NCBI GenBank assembly: GCA_030340625.1
Contig: JAOPHQ010005705.1
Span: forward strand, 150,001-214,000
Direction of reading: 5' to 3'
Source: Merluccius polli
Taxonomy: Eukaryota > Chordata > Actinopteri > Gadiformes > Merlucciidae
Length of the DNA: 64,000 bases
Shown: piece by piece, positions 62,776 to 64,000 of the stretch
Layout of the letters: every line of letters begins with the position of its first letter
Position numbering within the stretch: position 1 is the first letter of the stretch
Translations under genes and position numbers: made by a program
Notes under the pieces: generated by a model
Told to the model about the DNA's origin: nothing
The model's input: only the letters and a program-made list of their open reading frames with translations
The model's database searches: none

Positions 62776-64000
62776 ATACATACCAAATTATAATTTTATA
62801 TTTGTGAAATTGAGTTTTTCAATGCAATACACGCTGTTTCGATGTTTTCAAGCATTTTATTGCTGTAATCGAAAAAAAAACCCGCATATGCTATTTGCGC
62901 TAACTACGGTGGCTGCAAATGCTCACACTGAACTAGAACGCGCACAACACAAAATGAACCGATACAATAGCGGCTGTCTCTTTTTCTATGGTTGTGAACA
63001 TTTCCATGCCCTGCCTGATGCAAGGAAATGAAATAAAGTAATTATGAACATAGAAAGCATCATAAAGCAGTTCGGACACACACAATATAATCCATGTAAA
63101 GCATGTTCTACTTAATTTACTAACTCATTTACTCCTTTCATAACAACTAAGGTAGGCTATGCCTATTTTTTCTTAAGCATATCAAAAAGTGACTTCTACA
63201 ACGGATTATTTAAATAATAACCAAACAATCATATCGCAAAGTAACATAAACATTAATCTCCACACTATGTTTTTGTTTATTTATTTATTTTTGATTATTA
63301 TTTTGTATATTTCTAGCTTAAAGAAGGTATCAAGGAAGGTGTGGTACGTACAGTGCATGGTTGAGACCAGCATCACTGTTGGTCTTGAGCCTTGGGACAC
63401 TGGACCAGAGGAGGACAGAGGGGCCCTCTTCGAAGCGCTCCCGGCTCTGGTTAATTGGGACCTCAAAGCTCACCATTGTAGCCATGGGGTTGAGCCATTA
63501 AAAAAAACCTGAATGCTATTGTGCTCCCAGATCACGCGCACTCTATGTGTTTCCTCAATCAGCGTAATCAGTGTCAAGCCTATCACACCTGAATCCCTCC
63601 ATATAACTTTTCTTTTGTTATTATTTTTGTGCGAATCTGCCTGTTTGTGCCCGCGCATATGTGTGTTGACCACCTACCAGCTGTGACTCCCCCCTCATCA
63701 GTATTCGGGGGTGCAAAGGAGACAGACTTTACTGTTGTATATAAAAAATAGGTCAGACAGCAAGCTTTTGGATGAGTGTTCTCCCTTAATTGAAGTCCTG
63801 CTTCATCCAGACGCTGCACAATATGTGCATATGTTCTGCAATATGTCCCTGCTGTCCAGCCCCTCAATCCCAACTAATTGGGTCTTTCAGTCCTCTAATT
63901 AACTGAGCTCTACTGATCCAAGGTGAACACACAACCCACTATTGATTAGTATTTGAATCAGTTAAACGGAATCAGTTAACCATATGTCTGCATGGCAAGA
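62776..64000. other. Upstream flank of bsdc1, no gene seen
   Basis: AT-rich unique DNA without microsatellites. The frame 63189-63512 has no recognisable domain and ends in AT-rich sequence; I see no support for calling it a gene. Confidence 0.55.

Overview
The window is vertebrate nuclear DNA, almost certainly from a ray-finned (teleost) fish. The evidence is one clearly recognisable spliced vertebrate gene (bsdc1, minus strand, about 58.05-62.70 kb) with short GT-AG introns, an exact (TTAGGG)n tract, and hAT-type miniature transposons plus a tRNA-derived dispersed repeat of a kind I associate with fish. The density of (AC)n and (AG)n dinucleotide repeats is extreme. It recalls published descriptions of codfish (gadiform) genomes, but assignment below teleost is inference.

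Layout. 1-9.6 kb: non-coding DNA broken by microsatellites, with an intact 490-bp hAT-type element at 5,070-5,559 that encodes only a BED zinc finger. 9.6-11.0 kb: AC-rich minisatellite, then an orphan coding exon on the minus strand (9,862-10,105), then a 530-bp pyrimidine-strand minisatellite abutting its 3' splice site, then a 16-bp-stem hairpin. 11-57 kb: about 46 kb in which no gene can be supported. It holds dozens of long dinucleotide tracts, poly-G/poly-C runs of 16-30 bp, several minisatellites, a 456-bp hAT-type MITE (32,338-32,793), a duplicated segment of about 100 bp (33,985 and 37,005), a SINE-like copy (39,297) and a few strong hairpins. 57.2-62.8 kb: bsdc1, 11 coding exons encoding 440 residues, with a probable 3' UTR and a CRE-like promoter. 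Its introns carry two further SINE-like copies, one split by a nested 334-bp hAT-type MITE. 62.8-64 kb: upstream flank with no recognised gene.

Functionally only bsdc1 (BSD domain-containing protein 1) is assigned. The exon at 9.9 kb belongs to a protein I do not recognise. Candidate plus-strand exons with Gly-rich stretches (6,086, 9,427 and 51,062) are listed only as findings. Nearly all other long open frames are translations of microsatellites (His-Thr, Cys-Val, Arg-Glu, Ser-Leu) and are not genes.
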